A stretch of DNA of 40,649 bases from Candidatus Dojkabacteria bacterium (GTDB lineage Bacteria > Patescibacteriota > Dojkabacteria > SC72 > WJKH01), in contig WJKH01000058.1 in assembly GCA_014729235.1 (NCBI GenBank), positions 1 through 40,649 of the forward strand, read 5' to 3'. Position 1 is the stretch's first letter; each line of letters opens with the position of its first letter. Position numbers and translations under genes: made by a program. The notes under the pieces were generated by a model, which did no database searches, was not told the DNA's origin, and was given only the letters and a program-made list of their open reading frames with translations. Positions 7,585 to 15,421 of this stretch are shown piece by piece.

Positions 7585-8985
7585 TTAAATATATTTTCTA
7601 GGATCAGCAACTCTACCTTCTATTGCGGAAGCAGCTGCAGTAATTGGGCTTGCCAATAGCGTGCGAGATCCTTTACCCTGTCGTCCCTTGAAATTTCGAT
7701 TACTCGTGCTTACACAGTATTCGCCGGCAGGAATATTGTCTGGATTCATGTTTAGACAGCTACTGCACCCAGCTTCCCTCCATTCAAAGCCAGCCTCAAC
7801 GAAAATCTTATCAAGACCTTCTTTCTCTGCCATCCTCTTAATCTGTTGAGAGCCGGGAACTACTTTTGCTTTGACATGCGAAGCCACTTTTTTACCTTCA
7901 ATTACCTTTGCAGCATCACGAATATCTTCTATTCGACCATTTGTACAGCTACCTATAAACACATTTTGAATTTCAATATCTTTAACTTTCTGACCGGGTT
8001 TTAAATTCATATACTCAATTGCAGACTCCATCTTTTGCTTATCACCATCATCAGAAAAACCCTCAACTGTAGGAATTTGACCGTCGACTGATACCGACAT
8101 ATCTAGAGAATTCCCGTATGTGACCCATGGAGTAATCGTAGAAGCATCGACTTCAATGGTTTTATCATAAGTTGCATCCGGATCTGATCTCAACTCCTTC
8201 CATTCAGCAACGGCTTCTAGCCAATCTTCACCCTTAGGAGCATACTCACGTCCTTTCAAATATTCAAAAGTCACCTCATCCGGGGCGATGATTCCTGAAC
8301 GAGCCCCAGCCTCAATAGTCATATTACAAATTGTCATACGGCCTGCCATATTAGTGTTTTCGATTGCATCTCCGGTGTATTCGATCACATGCCCAGTCCC
8401 CCCACCTGCACCGATTTGATTAATTATATACAAAATCAAGTCCTTTGCAGTCACTCCTTTTTCTAACTTTCCGGTTATATTAATATTCATAGTAGGGGAC
8501 TTCTTCTGAAAAAGACACTGAGTTGCCAATACTTGTTCCACCTCACTGGTCCCAATCCCAAACGCAAGTGCCCCAAGTGCACCATGAGTTGAAGTATGAC
8601 TATCTCCAATTACAATTGTTTTCCCAGGCTGTGTAAGCCCCAGCTCAGGACCAATAATATGAACAATCCCTTGTTTTCCGGAGTCCAAACCAAAGTACTT
8701 GATCCCGAATTCTTTAGCATTAGCTTCGATTGCTACTACCATCGCTTGAGCTATCGGATCTTTCAGAGGACAGCTCTGATTTATAGTCGAGATTACATGA
8801 TCCACAGTAGCAAATGTTCTGTCCGGCCTCCGAACTTTAATTCCTCGCTGTCGAAGTCCATCAAATGCCTGAGGAGACGTAACCTCATGAAGTAGATGTA
8901 GATCGATGTATATAACCGGGGGAGCACCTTCTTCCTGAAAAACAACGTGTTTATCCCAGATTTTCTCGTAAATATTTTTTGCCAT
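7585..8985 (-). CDS. leuC: 3-isopropylmalate dehydratase, large subunit
   Basis: 466 residues, typical of the bacterial aconitase-like LeuC. The three cysteines that hold the [4Fe-4S] cluster are C347 (FIGSCTNGR), C407 and C410 (AGCSSCLNMNPD). The N-terminal YIDLHLLHEVTSPQAFDGLR and the GDSHTSTHGALGALAFGIGTSEVE block are classic. It is the second gene of leuACDB, 22 bp after leuA. The start at 8985 has only AT-rich sequence upstream and no Shine-Dalgarno. It is complete and should be catalytically competent. Confidence 0.97.
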   Translation of the reverse strand: MAKNIYEKIWDKHVVFQEEGAPPVIYIDLHLLHEVTSPQAFDGLRQRGIKVRRPDRTFATVDHVISTINQSCPLKDPIAQAMVVAIEANAKEFGIKYFGLDSGKQGIVHIIGPELGLTQPGKTIVIGDSHTSTHGALGALAFGIGTSEVEQVLATQCLFQKKSPTMNINITGKLEKGVTAKDLILYIINQIGAGGGTGHVIEYTGDAIENTNMAGRMTICNMTIEAGARSGIIAPDEVTFEYLKGREYAPKGEDWLEAVAEWKELRSDPDATYDKTIEVDASTITPWVTYGNSLDMSVSVDGQIPTVEGFSDDGDKQKMESAIEYMNLKPGQKVKDIEIQNVFIGSCTNGRIEDIRDAAKVIEGKKVASHVKAKVVPGSQQIKRMAEKEGLDKIFVEAGFEWREAGCSSCLNMNPDNIPAGEYCVSTSNRNFKGRQGKGSRTLLASPITAAASAIEGRVADPRKYI

Positions 8986-9007
8986 AAAGTTAATGATTAA
9001 AAATTAA

Positions 9008-10174
9008 TTATTTCTTGCTAAACTTATTCATAATAACAGCTAAGTCGGCATCGTCAACTTCTTTTTTACTGTCTGCTACTTTCAAGAATTCATTATATAT
9101 CGGGTATATATCATTTTTGTCATTTACAACATCAAATCCCAGGTTAGTCAAACGATGAATCAATGCAGCACGTCCGGAACGAGCGGTCAATACGATCTGC
9201 GAAGAATCCACGCCAACTTCTTTAGGATCTATAATTTCGTAATTCTGGCGACTCTTTAAGACCCCATCTTGATGAATTCCCGATGAATGAGCGAAAGCAT
9301 TGGCTCCAACTATCGCTTTGTTTGGCTGCACAGGAATGCCCATAGTTTCAGCAACCAAACGACTTGTGCGGTTAATTAATTTTGTATTGATATCAATGTC
9401 CATATCGATATTTCTCCGGGTTTTAAGAGCCATCACAACCTCTTCCAGAGATGTATTTCCAGCCCGCTCCCCAATCCCGTTCATGGTAACCTCAACCTGT
9501 CTTGCACCATTCTCAACTCCCGCTAATGTATTTGCAGTTGCCAAACCTAAATCATTGTGGCAATGAGTACTTATCACGACATTTTCAATGCCCTTTACAT
9601 TATCTTTTAAATAAGCAATCTTGGCGCCAAACTCGTCAGGGAAGCAGTATCCTGTAGTATCAGGAATGTTTACAACCGTAGCGCCGACCTTAATCACCGC
9701 CTCGATCATTTTTGCTAGAAATTCATTGTCAGCACGTCCGGCATCTTCCGCATAAAACTCGACATCATCTACAAAAGTTTTCGCATACTTGACTGCATCA
9801 ACAGCCTTTTCCAATACTTCTTCCCGCGTAGATTTAAATTTGTGCTTGATATGCACATCAGAAGATCCAATTCCAGTATGAATCCTTGGATGTTTGGCAG
9901 GCTTTATGGCTTCTGCAGCTACTTCTATATCTTTTTTCACTGCTCGTGTCAGCCCACAGACAACACAATTCTTTATCTCCTTCGCAACTTGCTGAACAGA
10001 TTCAAAGTCCCCGGGACTGGAGATTGGAAATCCCGCTTCAATAATGTCAACCCCAAGAGCTTCAAGCTGTTTAGCCAGCTTAATCTTTTCATTTGTATTG
10101 AGTTTGGCTCCGGGAACTTGTTCACCATCTCTCAAAGTTGTATCAAAAACATAGAGCTTATTTTGATCCCACAT
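9008..10174 (-). CDS. leuA: 2-isopropylmalate synthase lacking the C-terminal regulatory domain
   Basis: 388 residues, against about 500-520 for feedback-regulated LeuA. It condenses acetyl-CoA with 2-oxoisovalerate, the committed step to leucine. The TIM-barrel motifs are intact: [14 protein letters not shown] near the N-terminus, the metal ligands in [18 protein letters not shown], and [19 protein letters not shown]. The linker with [12 protein letters not shown] and [14 protein letters not shown] is also present. The protein ends right after the linker helix ([16 protein letters not shown]), exactly where the PF08502 allosteric domain normally begins. No frameshift or leftover coding is seen before leuC. 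A domain of that type is instead found fused to the threonine synthase-like protein at 3459-5279. Without it this LeuA should be insensitive to Leu at the protein level, leaving control to the attenuator. Confidence 0.96.
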   Translation of the reverse strand: MWDQNKLYVFDTTLRDGEQVPGAKLNTNEKIKLAKQLEALGVDIIEAGFPISSPGDFESVQQVAKEIKNCVVCGLTRAVKKDIEVAAEAIKPAKHPRIHTGIGSSDVHIKHKFKSTREEVLEKAVDAVKYAKTFVDDVEFYAEDAGRADNEFLAKMIEAVIKVGATVVNIPDTTGYCFPDEFGAKIAYLKDNVKGIENVVISTHCHNDLGLATANTLAGVENGARQVEVTMNGIGERAGNTSLEEVVMALKTRRNIDMDIDINTKLINRTSRLVAETMGIPVQPNKAIVGANAFAHSSGIHQDGVLKSRQNYEIIDPKEVGVDSSQIVLTARSGRAALIHRLTNLGFDVVNDKNDIYPIYNEFLKVADSKKEVDDADLAVIMNKFSKK

Positions 10175-10236
10175 TACTTTTCGGCCTAATAATTTAGCTT
10201 GACTTCCAGATTTTCTGATCTTAAAGGCAACAATAT

Positions 10237-10323
10237 AAAAAATCCTCCCTTTCGGGAGGTCTCAATCTATTATAAAATAACTACAGAAACGTCCTCCCGC
10301 TAGGTTTTGGGATTAAGGAGGAG
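10237..10323 (-). promoter_or_regulatory. Leucine attenuator with intrinsic terminator upstream of leuA
   Basis: On the minus strand, region 1 is CTCCTCC inside the Leu codons (about 10323-10317). Region 2 is GGGAGG (10298-10293). Region 3 is CCTCCC (10259-10254). Region 4 is GGGAGG (10249-10244), followed by a run of Ts (10243-10237). Regions 3:4 with a GAAA loop form a textbook terminator. 2:3 is a perfect 6-bp antiterminator, and 1:2 can sequester region 2. A ribosome stalled on the Leu codons would mask region 1 and permit 2:3, allowing read-through into leuA at 10174. Confidence 0.85.
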
Positions 10324-10353
10324 TCCTGTGTTGTTACTTGTTGTCTTCTTCAT
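10300..10353 (-). CDS. leuL: leu operon leader peptide (17 aa, three consecutive Leu)
   Basis: ATG at 10353 to TAG at 10300 encodes MKKTTSNNTGLLLNPKT. Its three consecutive leucine codons (CTC CTC CTT, 10323-10315) overlap the first arm of the attenuator. It lies directly downstream of a strong promoter, with its ATG about 10 nt after the -10 box. The position, Leu run, stop codon just before region 2, and downstream terminator together match the classical leader-peptide attenuation design known for amino-acid operons. The product itself is presumably not functional. Confidence 0.85.
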   Translation of the reverse strand: MKKTTSNNTGLLLNPKT

Positions 10354-10363
10354 TTCAAAGGCT

Positions 10364-10392
10364 AGTCTACTGGATTTGATTAATTTTGTCAA
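10364..10392 (-). promoter_or_regulatory. leu operon promoter
   Basis: On the minus strand, TTGACA (10392-10387), a 17-bp spacer, and TAGACT (10369-10364). Transcription should begin near 10357, only about 4 nt before the leader-peptide ATG at 10353, again a nearly leaderless arrangement. Confidence 0.75.
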
Positions 10393-10458
10393 ATTTGAAA
10401 TGGTCAAAGTGTTAATCTCCAATCCTATCCAGTTTATAGTACGTTAACACAAGCTGCG

Positions 10459-10628
10459 TTACGAAATATTCCTGCATGAAAAGCCGACTAGGATTTATTC
10501 CAATAGAATTGGGTCACTCTTCCGCACCCGCTGGCATAGCTTAAACCTGCCGGCTGAGCGCGCTTTTCAACTGAGGGCTTCTTTCTTAATTCAAAAGTTA
10601 ATACTCTCTTGATTTTTGAATTTCGTAA
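10459..10628 (-). repeat. Intergenic inverted-repeat element, copy A
   Basis: 170 bp bounded by perfect 8-bp terminal inverted repeats TTACGAAA/TTTCGTAA. The core contains TTGAAAAGCGCGCTCAGCC, GCAGGTTTAAGCTATGCC and GGCTTTTCATGCAGG, which recur in copies B, C and D. TGAAAAGC pairs with GCTTTTCA and an inner hairpin GGGT/ACCC is possible. It lies just after the 204-aa gene and before the leu promoter. Confidence 0.85.
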
Positions 10629-10647
10629 CCACATTAAATTAATAAGG

Positions 10648-11262
10648 TCAATTCATACAAAACATAGCCCCTGGCCTTTGAGGATGTACAACATCCCTAA
10701 CTTGCGGTCTATAACCATCCAGCACATTAAATAAATCTAAGAACCAATCCCTAAAACTACCATGACCCACATTGGGAAACCCATCTACCTTGACGCCTTT
10801 TAACAGACAAAACTCCATTGCAATCTCTTCGAAACATTGATGGAAGAAATCGTATTCAAGAAGACCTTTTTCGATATATTGGCACCCAACAGTGAGGAAC
10901 TCAAGAAGCGAAGCCTTGAGTTTGTCCCTGCGAGGGCTATTAATAAGTTGCGCTCTCGCTTGAAGAGCAAACCTCCCCAAGTCAGAGAAATTCCGATAGG
11001 TATCATACGCATATATTATAAATCCTACAAATTTTTCAGGATCCCCAAGGATATCGATATGATCTTTACACTGAGATACCAATTCTGGATCAAATGCAAC
11101 TTCCGGCCTACCATGCTGTTCTCTTAATTTCGATAAGGCAAAAGCAACTGTAGCTACAGCACTCGTTACATCAGCCTCGAATAAGGGATCAGACTCGCTA
11201 AATATATTTATGGAACCAGGCCTTTGTGAAATTTCATCAACTTCTCGATAATACCTCGTCAT
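10648..11262 (-). CDS. Hypothetical protein, 204 aa
   Basis: I do not recognise this family. The product is soluble-looking and mostly helical by composition, with no signal peptide or membrane segment. It has scattered cysteines (CKDH, GCQYIEKG, HQCFEEIAMEFC, MFCMN at the end) that do not form an obvious metal site. An extended -10 (TGA-TATAAT, 11272-11277) lies 9 nt before the ATG, indicating a leaderless mRNA. It is followed by repeat copy A and has its own promoter, so it is not in the znu operon. It resembles the 193-aa gene at 13080 in size and strand, but I see no convincing sequence similarity. Confidence 0.75.
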   Translation of the reverse strand: MTRYYREVDEISQRPGSINIFSESDPLFEADVTSAVATVAFALSKLREQHGRPEVAFDPELVSQCKDHIDILGDPEKFVGFIIYAYDTYRNFSDLGRFALQARAQLINSPRRDKLKASLLEFLTVGCQYIEKGLLEYDFFHQCFEEIAMEFCLLKGVKVDGFPNVGHGSFRDWFLDLFNVLDGYRPQVRDVVHPQRPGAMFCMN

Positions 11263-11271
11263 AATGTTGTA

Positions 11272-11277
11272 ATTATA
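11272..11277 (-). promoter_or_regulatory. Extended -10 box of the 204-aa gene
   Basis: TGA-TATAAT on the minus strand, ending 9 nt before the ATG at 11262. No good -35 is visible. This is one of the leaderless-type starts in the window. Confidence 0.55.
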
Positions 11278-11347
11278 TCACAACTTCATCCAGCATTCCA
11301 GACAAATTCAGTCTTTATACGGCAAACCATAGCAGAGAGCAACACAA

Positions 11348-12148
11348 TTACCTGCGCTTGAAAAACATCATAATTACAAGCAATATTGCAACAGACGCAA
11401 CAACAATCAAACTCCCGAAGGCATGAACGGGGATTACCGATACCAACAACAACGCCAATAGAACACTAAAAACATTATGCAATACAGAAAAGAGCAGAAT
11501 CTGCTTAAAATTCTTTGCTAAAAATCTGGCACTCACCACCGAAATAACGAATAGTGATGTTACGAGCACAACTCCAACAGTTTTTATGCACAAAACAATA
11601 ACAATTGACAGAAGCACCCGATAGGAAGTTTCATAAACAGCTACGCAAATGCCATTTAGGTCAGCAAATTCAGCATCAAAAGTAATTAATACAATTTCAC
11701 GGTAAAATCTAATTAATAAAACTGCTACAACAGCAAGAATCCCGAGAAGCAACGCTACATCACTCCAAATAACAGCGTGCAAATCTCCAAACATAAAAGT
11801 CTCGAGTTCATGATGCTCAATACTACCAACATTCATCAAGATCAAACCTAAAGCAAACATAAAAGGATAAACGATTCCAATCGCTGCATCAGGTTTTACA
11901 TCGGCCCTGGATTTCAAAAAACTTAACGTCAGTGCCATTATTACTGCAACTAAAATTGCAAGCAGCACTGGCTGCTCAAAGAAAATCAGGCCAATTGCCA
12001 CTCCGAGAAGTGATCCATGGGCAATACCATCCGAGATAAAAGATTCATTTTTCAACACCACAAACACACCGAGAATACCGCATATAAGGGCAATTAGCAC
12101 CGCTGCAGCTACTGCCGACAAAGGCAAATGTTCAACTATATCAATCAT
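11348..12148 (-). CDS. znuB: Metal (Zn/Mn) ABC transporter permease
   Basis: 266 residues, the usual size of ABC-3 family permeases (ZnuB/MntB/TroC). Hydrophobic segments run throughout. The family hallmark region EIVLITFDAEFADLNG, and VGVVLVTSLFVISVVSARFLAKNF in the C-terminal half, are clear. ISDGIAHGSLLGVAIGLIF near residues 38-55 is also typical. Its ATG overlaps the stop of znuC by 4 nt (ATGA at 12145-12148), so the two are translationally coupled. Which metal is carried cannot be told from the sequence, and no substrate-binding protein is encoded nearby. Confidence 0.92.
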   Translation of the reverse strand: MIDIVEHLPLSAVAAAVLIALICGILGVFVVLKNESFISDGIAHGSLLGVAIGLIFFEQPVLLAILVAVIMALTLSFLKSRADVKPDAAIGIVYPFMFALGLILMNVGSIEHHELETFMFGDLHAVIWSDVALLLGILAVVAVLLIRFYREIVLITFDAEFADLNGICVAVYETSYRVLLSIVIVLCIKTVGVVLVTSLFVISVVSARFLAKNFKQILLFSVLHNVFSVLLALLLVSVIPVHAFGSLIVVASVAILLVIMMFFKRR

Positions 12149-12831
12149 GTTTTCTCCTCCATTACAGTTTTATTATCAAAACGGAACTTTCGAATCTTTA
12201 GATCCTCAAACTCATCTTTGTTATTAGCTGTATTTTTTGTTAGTTTGTCAATCAGGCTGTTATCGTGCTCAACAATAACAATTGTCATACCTTTCTCAAG
12301 ATTGAGCTTTACGATCAAATTTTCAAGCCTCTTCCTGGTTTCGTAGTCCAAATTATTAAATGGTTCATCCAAAAGCAAAAGGTCAGGATCATTGACAAGA
12401 CTGCGTGCTATCAAAACTCGCTGAAACTGACCACCTGACAGCTGAGATACTGATTTATCAATTAAGCTTTCCGAATCAAGGTATTTTAAATGCCCAACGG
12501 CTGATACCGAGCATTTTGCATGCTTTCTGCAGCTTAATTGCATAATTTCGCTGACTGTTATCGGGAAATCTCTGTCAACTCTTGAATACTGGGGAACATA
12601 TCCGACTCTTTCGCTTATAATTTCATCGTTTCGAGGCTGGCCAAAGAGTTCGATTGATCCGTGATAATTTTCATGCATCCCTAATATGGTTTGTACCAAA
12701 GTTGATTTCCCGGAGCCGTTTTTTCCCAGGAAGAATGCGATTTCCCCTGAATTTATATCTAGATTTACCCGCTCTAGAACTTCTCGCGTTGAGTATTTTA
12801 TTGATACATTTTGTACGTCGACGATTGTCAT
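12145..12831 (-). CDS. znuC: Metal (Zn/Mn) ABC transporter ATP-binding protein
   Basis: 228 residues. Walker A is GKNGSGKST (36-44). The Q-loop region is VGYVPQYSRVDRDFPITVSE, characteristic of metal-type ABC ATPases. The signature is QLSGGQFQRVLIARSL, Walker B is LLLLDEPFNNLD, and the H-loop is IVIVEHD. It energises the permease encoded downstream. A -10 TATAAT (12840-12845) lies 8 nt before the ATG, with TTCAAA 17 bp further up as a weak -35, so the mRNA is probably leaderless. The lysine-rich tail past residue 205 is poorly conserved in such proteins. Confidence 0.93.
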   Translation of the reverse strand: MTIVDVQNVSIKYSTREVLERVNLDINSGEIAFFLGKNGSGKSTLVQTILGMHENYHGSIELFGQPRNDEIISERVGYVPQYSRVDRDFPITVSEIMQLSCRKHAKCSVSAVGHLKYLDSESLIDKSVSQLSGGQFQRVLIARSLVNDPDLLLLDEPFNNLDYETRKRLENLIVKLNLEKGMTIVIVEHDNSLIDKLTKNTANNKDEFEDLKIRKFRFDNKTVMEEKT

Positions 12832-12839
12832 AAGTGGTC

Positions 12840-12868
12840 ATTATATCAAACCGGTCTCAGATTTTGAA
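12840..12868 (-). promoter_or_regulatory. znuCB promoter
   Basis: TTCAAA (12868-12863), a 17-bp spacer, TATAAT (12845-12840), then 8 nt to the ATG at 12831. I found no clear Zur or MntR palindrome overlapping it. Confidence 0.55.
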
Positions 12869-12929
12869 AGCTTGCACCACTAGCCATTGCAACGCATCAC
12901 GAATCATCTGTCTTGTTCTTTAATTTGAA

Positions 12930-13059
12930 TTACGAAACAAGACTGCAATTGAAAAGCGCGCTCAGCCGAGAGGTTTAAGCTATGCCAAGGGTGGGGAAAA
13001 ATGACCCAATCCTATTGCAATGAATCCTTGTCGCCTTTTCTTGCAGGATTATTTTGTAA
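12930..13059 (+). repeat. Intergenic inverted-repeat element, copy B
   Basis: 130 bp from TTACGAAA to TTTTGTAA. It shares the TTGAAAAGCGCGCTCAGCC, AGGTTTAAGCTATGCCA and TGCAGGATTATTT blocks with the other copies. The CTGCA/TGCAG outer stem is intact, and GGGT/ACCC form an inner hairpin. It sits between znuC and the 193-aa gene, on the opposite strand to both. Confidence 0.85.
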
Positions 13060-13079
13060 CACACCTTGTATTGACAGTA

Positions 13080-13661
13080 TTAATTTGCTGAAAACGTCTG
13101 TGCCTCAGGCATTTCAGAATGTGCAACAGGTTCTGATAAGTCCGCATTTGGCGAAAAGATTGTATCATATCTCATTTCATCTTGAATTTGATCGAGAAGA
13201 GCACGCCTATAAACCCTTACATCAGAATTCATTTGCCGCTCATCGAATTCAAGTATCTCAACAACTGTATCAAAGTAAGTCAAGATTAACTCCGCGTTCG
13301 CAAAGTTCGCTTGCAGACTTTCAGAAAGATATTGACTAAATTCGTTTAGTGCTATGAGAAAATCTATCTGTTCTATGTCTTCAACATTTTTTACGCTATC
13401 CAGATTTAAACTTCGTGCTTCAAACGCCAGCTTAATTAAAACTTCTCCTACAGAATCGATAGAAACCACAAGAAAATTGCAAAAACTCTTTTCACCGTTC
13501 ATTAAACTTTGAAAATCTCGAAATACGTTCTCATCAGAAAATCTGCCGGTCTTCTGATCAACTTTACCAGCAAAATACAGTGCATATATAATATCTCTTG
13601 CACAAGTATCTCGCTGACCTGGAGTTTCTTCAATTGGAAAGGGAAATCTTTCATGTAACAT
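13080..13661 (-). CDS. Hypothetical protein, 193 aa
   Basis: I do not recognise the family. The frame can extend to 13685, but I choose the ATG at 13661 (MLHERFPFPIEE) because an extended -10 TGG-TATAAT (13668-13673) sits only 6 nt upstream and overlaps the longer reading. The protein is acidic and helical, with no membrane segment. A conserved-looking core runs from SFCNFLVVSIDSVGEVLIKLAFEA to SQYLSESLQANFANAELI, followed by a low-complexity tail rich in A, E, P and S. It stands alone, between repeat copy B and DUF362. Confidence 0.72.
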   Translation of the reverse strand: MLHERFPFPIEETPGQRDTCARDIIYALYFAGKVDQKTGRFSDENVFRDFQSLMNGEKSFCNFLVVSIDSVGEVLIKLAFEARSLNLDSVKNVEDIEQIDFLIALNEFSQYLSESLQANFANAELILTYFDTVVEILEFDERQMNSDVRVYRRALLDQIQDEMRYDTIFSPNADLSEPVAHSEMPEAQTFSAN

Positions 13662-13667
13662 ACTGTT

Positions 13668-13673
13668 ATTATA
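13668..13673 (-). promoter_or_regulatory. Extended -10 box of the 193-aa gene
   Basis: TGG-TATAAT on the minus strand, 6 nt before the chosen ATG at 13661. It decides the start in favour of the shorter protein and suggests a leaderless mRNA. Confidence 0.6.
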
Positions 13674-13785
13674 CCATGTCAACACTTACATGGGTAGCAT
13701 TTTTCACTTTCATATTATTAATTAACCCATTAAGACAAGAATAAGAGTCTAATGCGATTCATTACACACCAATTATCAGACATGG

Positions 13786-13791
13786 TATACT
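13786..13791 (+). promoter_or_regulatory. Extended -10 box of the DUF362 gene
   Basis: TGG-TATACT on the plus strand, about 37 nt before the ATG at 13829. This gene, unlike many here, would have a short 5' UTR. Confidence 0.45.
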
Positions 13792-13828
13792 TAAACCTGA
13801 GCAACAAATTATTTAAAAAAGTAAGAAT

Positions 13829-14713
13829 ATGAAAGCAAAAATCTCACTAGCAAAAAGCCCAACTCACAAAGAAGGAGTGACCAAAACACTTGATGGAGTT
13901 AGAGAACAGTTGGAGACAAAACTATCTGAAATTGACGAATTAACAATTAAAATTAACTTTGTTAAAGTAGAACCAGAATTAGCAACTACACCGTTTGAAG
14001 CCGTAAAACACTTCATAGAGTACATTAGGCCTTTCTACAAAAAGGAAATTATAATCGCAGAACAGGCATCATTTGGATCCACATCAAACGGTTTCAAGAA
14101 ATACGGATTTACCGAGCTGGCAGAATCAGACCCCGAAATCAGACTCTTGAATTTGGGCAAAGACAAGGGATTAAAAAAGGAAATTAAATATAACGGCGGA
14201 TCACTTAATTTATCAATAAGCAAAACCATGGTTGAAACCCCTTTCCTCGTCTCAATTACCCGTCCCAAAACACATAACACCGTTGTAGTCACTCTAGGCG
14301 TCAAAAATGTCTTGGTTGGAGCAATTCAGGGAGCATTTGTTCAGCGCAAAAAAATTCATCAGGACATGGCTATCCATGAGATTATGACAACAATTGCAGA
14401 ATTCTCTTATCCAGATTTTGTGCTATTAGACGGCACAGAGGGAATGGAGGGAAACGGCCCTACAAAAGGCAGCCCCAAAAAAGCAGGCTGGTCAATCGCT
14501 TCATTTGACGCTCTTGCAGCAGATACTTTAGCCGCTAACTTGATGGGTTTTAAACTTGACGATATTGGCTACTTTAATATGCTGAAAGATAAAGGGTTTG
14601 GAAAAACGTATCCTGTTGATGAAATTGAAATAACGGGGGAGACACCTCAAAATTTGATTTCACCGTTTAAACCTCATGACACTTTTGAGGAGCAAAAGAA
14701 TTGGAAACAGTAG
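13829..14713 (+). CDS. DUF362 domain-containing protein
   Basis: 294 residues matching the DUF362 family, which is often annotated near iron-sulfur proteins but has no firmly assigned reaction. Typical blocks: IKINFV near residue 43, PFEAVKHFIEYIRP, IIIAEQASFGSTSNGFKKYGF, VSITRPKTHNTVVVTLGVKN near 140-160, and the C-terminal VLLDGTEGMEGNGPTKG followed by SFDALAADTLAANLMGF. It has no ferredoxin-type CxxCxxC extension, so it is a DUF362-only protein. It is a single gene, with the GreA-like gene starting 285 bp downstream. Confidence 0.88.
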   Translation: MKAKISLAKSPTHKEGVTKTLDGVREQLETKLSEIDELTIKINFVKVEPELATTPFEAVKHFIEYIRPFYKKEIIIAEQASFGSTSNGFKKYGFTELAESDPEIRLLNLGKDKGLKKEIKYNGGSLNLSISKTMVETPFLVSITRPKTHNTVVVTLGVKNVLVGAIQGAFVQRKKIHQDMAIHEIMTTIAEFSYPDFVLLDGTEGMEGNGPTKGSPKKAGWSIASFDALAADTLAANLMGFKLDDIGYFNMLKDKGFGKTYPVDEIEITGETPQNLISPFKPHDTFEEQKNWKQ

Positions 14714-14932
14714 GACAGAACGCTAAAAATTGTTATTTATTATTAACATACGACCCATGTAGTACCCATGGAAATGTTATCAAGGCATCTCACAGAGGAT
14801 CGTAAAATTGAGAATCCCTGGGTAAGCCGCACTCATAAAACCCTGTAACATAAAGGCAAGGTCATCTTCATTAAATCCTCACCTTTGCTTCACACCCCCT
14901 TAACCGGGCAAATGTTATGGTTGTGCGTACAT

Positions 14933-14980
14933 AGTATACATAACTTCTAAAAGTTATGTCACTGTATACTTACAGAATAA
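14933..14980 (+). promoter_or_regulatory. Nested palindrome overlapping a -10 box upstream of the GreA-like gene
   Basis: AGTATAC (14933-14939) pairs with GTATACT (14974-14980). Inside, ACATAACTT (14938-14946) pairs perfectly with AAGTTATGT (14951-14959). TATACT (14975-14980) could serve as the -10 for the gene starting at 14999. The arrangement suggests an operator or an RNA hairpin. The rest of 14714-14998 has no gene; a weaker hairpin GGCAAGGT/ACCTTTGC lies near 14861-14886. Confidence 0.45.
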
Positions 14981-14998
14981 TTTGTCAATAATAATACT

Positions 14999-15421
14999 AT
15001 GCTGAAAAAAGTATGCGTTCACGCCCTTAACAAGATTAAGAAGCTGGAGAGACGAATTAAGTCAATTGACGAGGATATCGAGTATTTGAAAGATGAAAAT
15101 CTAAGCCTAACTCAAATTACCGAACTTGAGAATTATCGGGATCAGTTGAGTGAAGAGATGGGGCAGCTGCAGAGGATTTATGACAGCTACTGCAAACAGA
15201 AAACCTCAAAACAGTATGAGTTGGTATTCAGAGGAAAAAAAGTTGAAGTAGCACTGGTTCCTGAATTATTAGCCGATCCGCTTAATAATTTTATCTCCAA
15301 AGTCTCTCCACTCGGTCAAAAACTTGAGGATGTAAATGAAGGTGATGTTTTAACGGTACAAACAAGCAGAGACAGGATAAGGTACAAAGTAAGCAAAATT
15401 ACAACTTATCTATCAAACTGA
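14999..15421 (+). CDS. GreA/GreB-like protein with short coiled coil
   Basis: 140 residues. The C-terminal ~75 residues match the FKBP-like domain of Gre factors: SPLGQKLEDVNEGDVLTVQTSRDRIRYKVSKI corresponds to the family's 'SPLGxALlGkkvGDeV' region. The N-terminus is a lysine/glutamate-rich helical hairpin of only about 65 residues, with the turn near DENLSLTQ. Gre factors place two acidic residues at the coiled-coil tip to trigger RNA cleavage in backtracked RNA polymerase. Acidic residues are near the turn here, but I cannot align them with certainty. It may be a Rnk/GreA-like RNAP-binding protein rather than a cleavage factor. The last 16 bp overlap the convergent HPt gene. Confidence 0.65.
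   Translation: MLKKVCVHALNKIKKLERRIKSIDEDIEYLKDENLSLTQITELENYRDQLSEEMGQLQRIYDSYCKQKTSKQYELVFRGKKVEVALVPELLADPLNNFISKVSPLGQKLEDVNEGDVLTVQTSRDRIRYKVSKITTYLSN

Noticed and set aside
13786-13799. Sixth copy of the inverted-repeat family (CTTAAACCTGAGC)
   Set aside because: Only a 10-bp similarity to the AGGTTTAAG block; neither terminal repeat nor the rest of the core is present.
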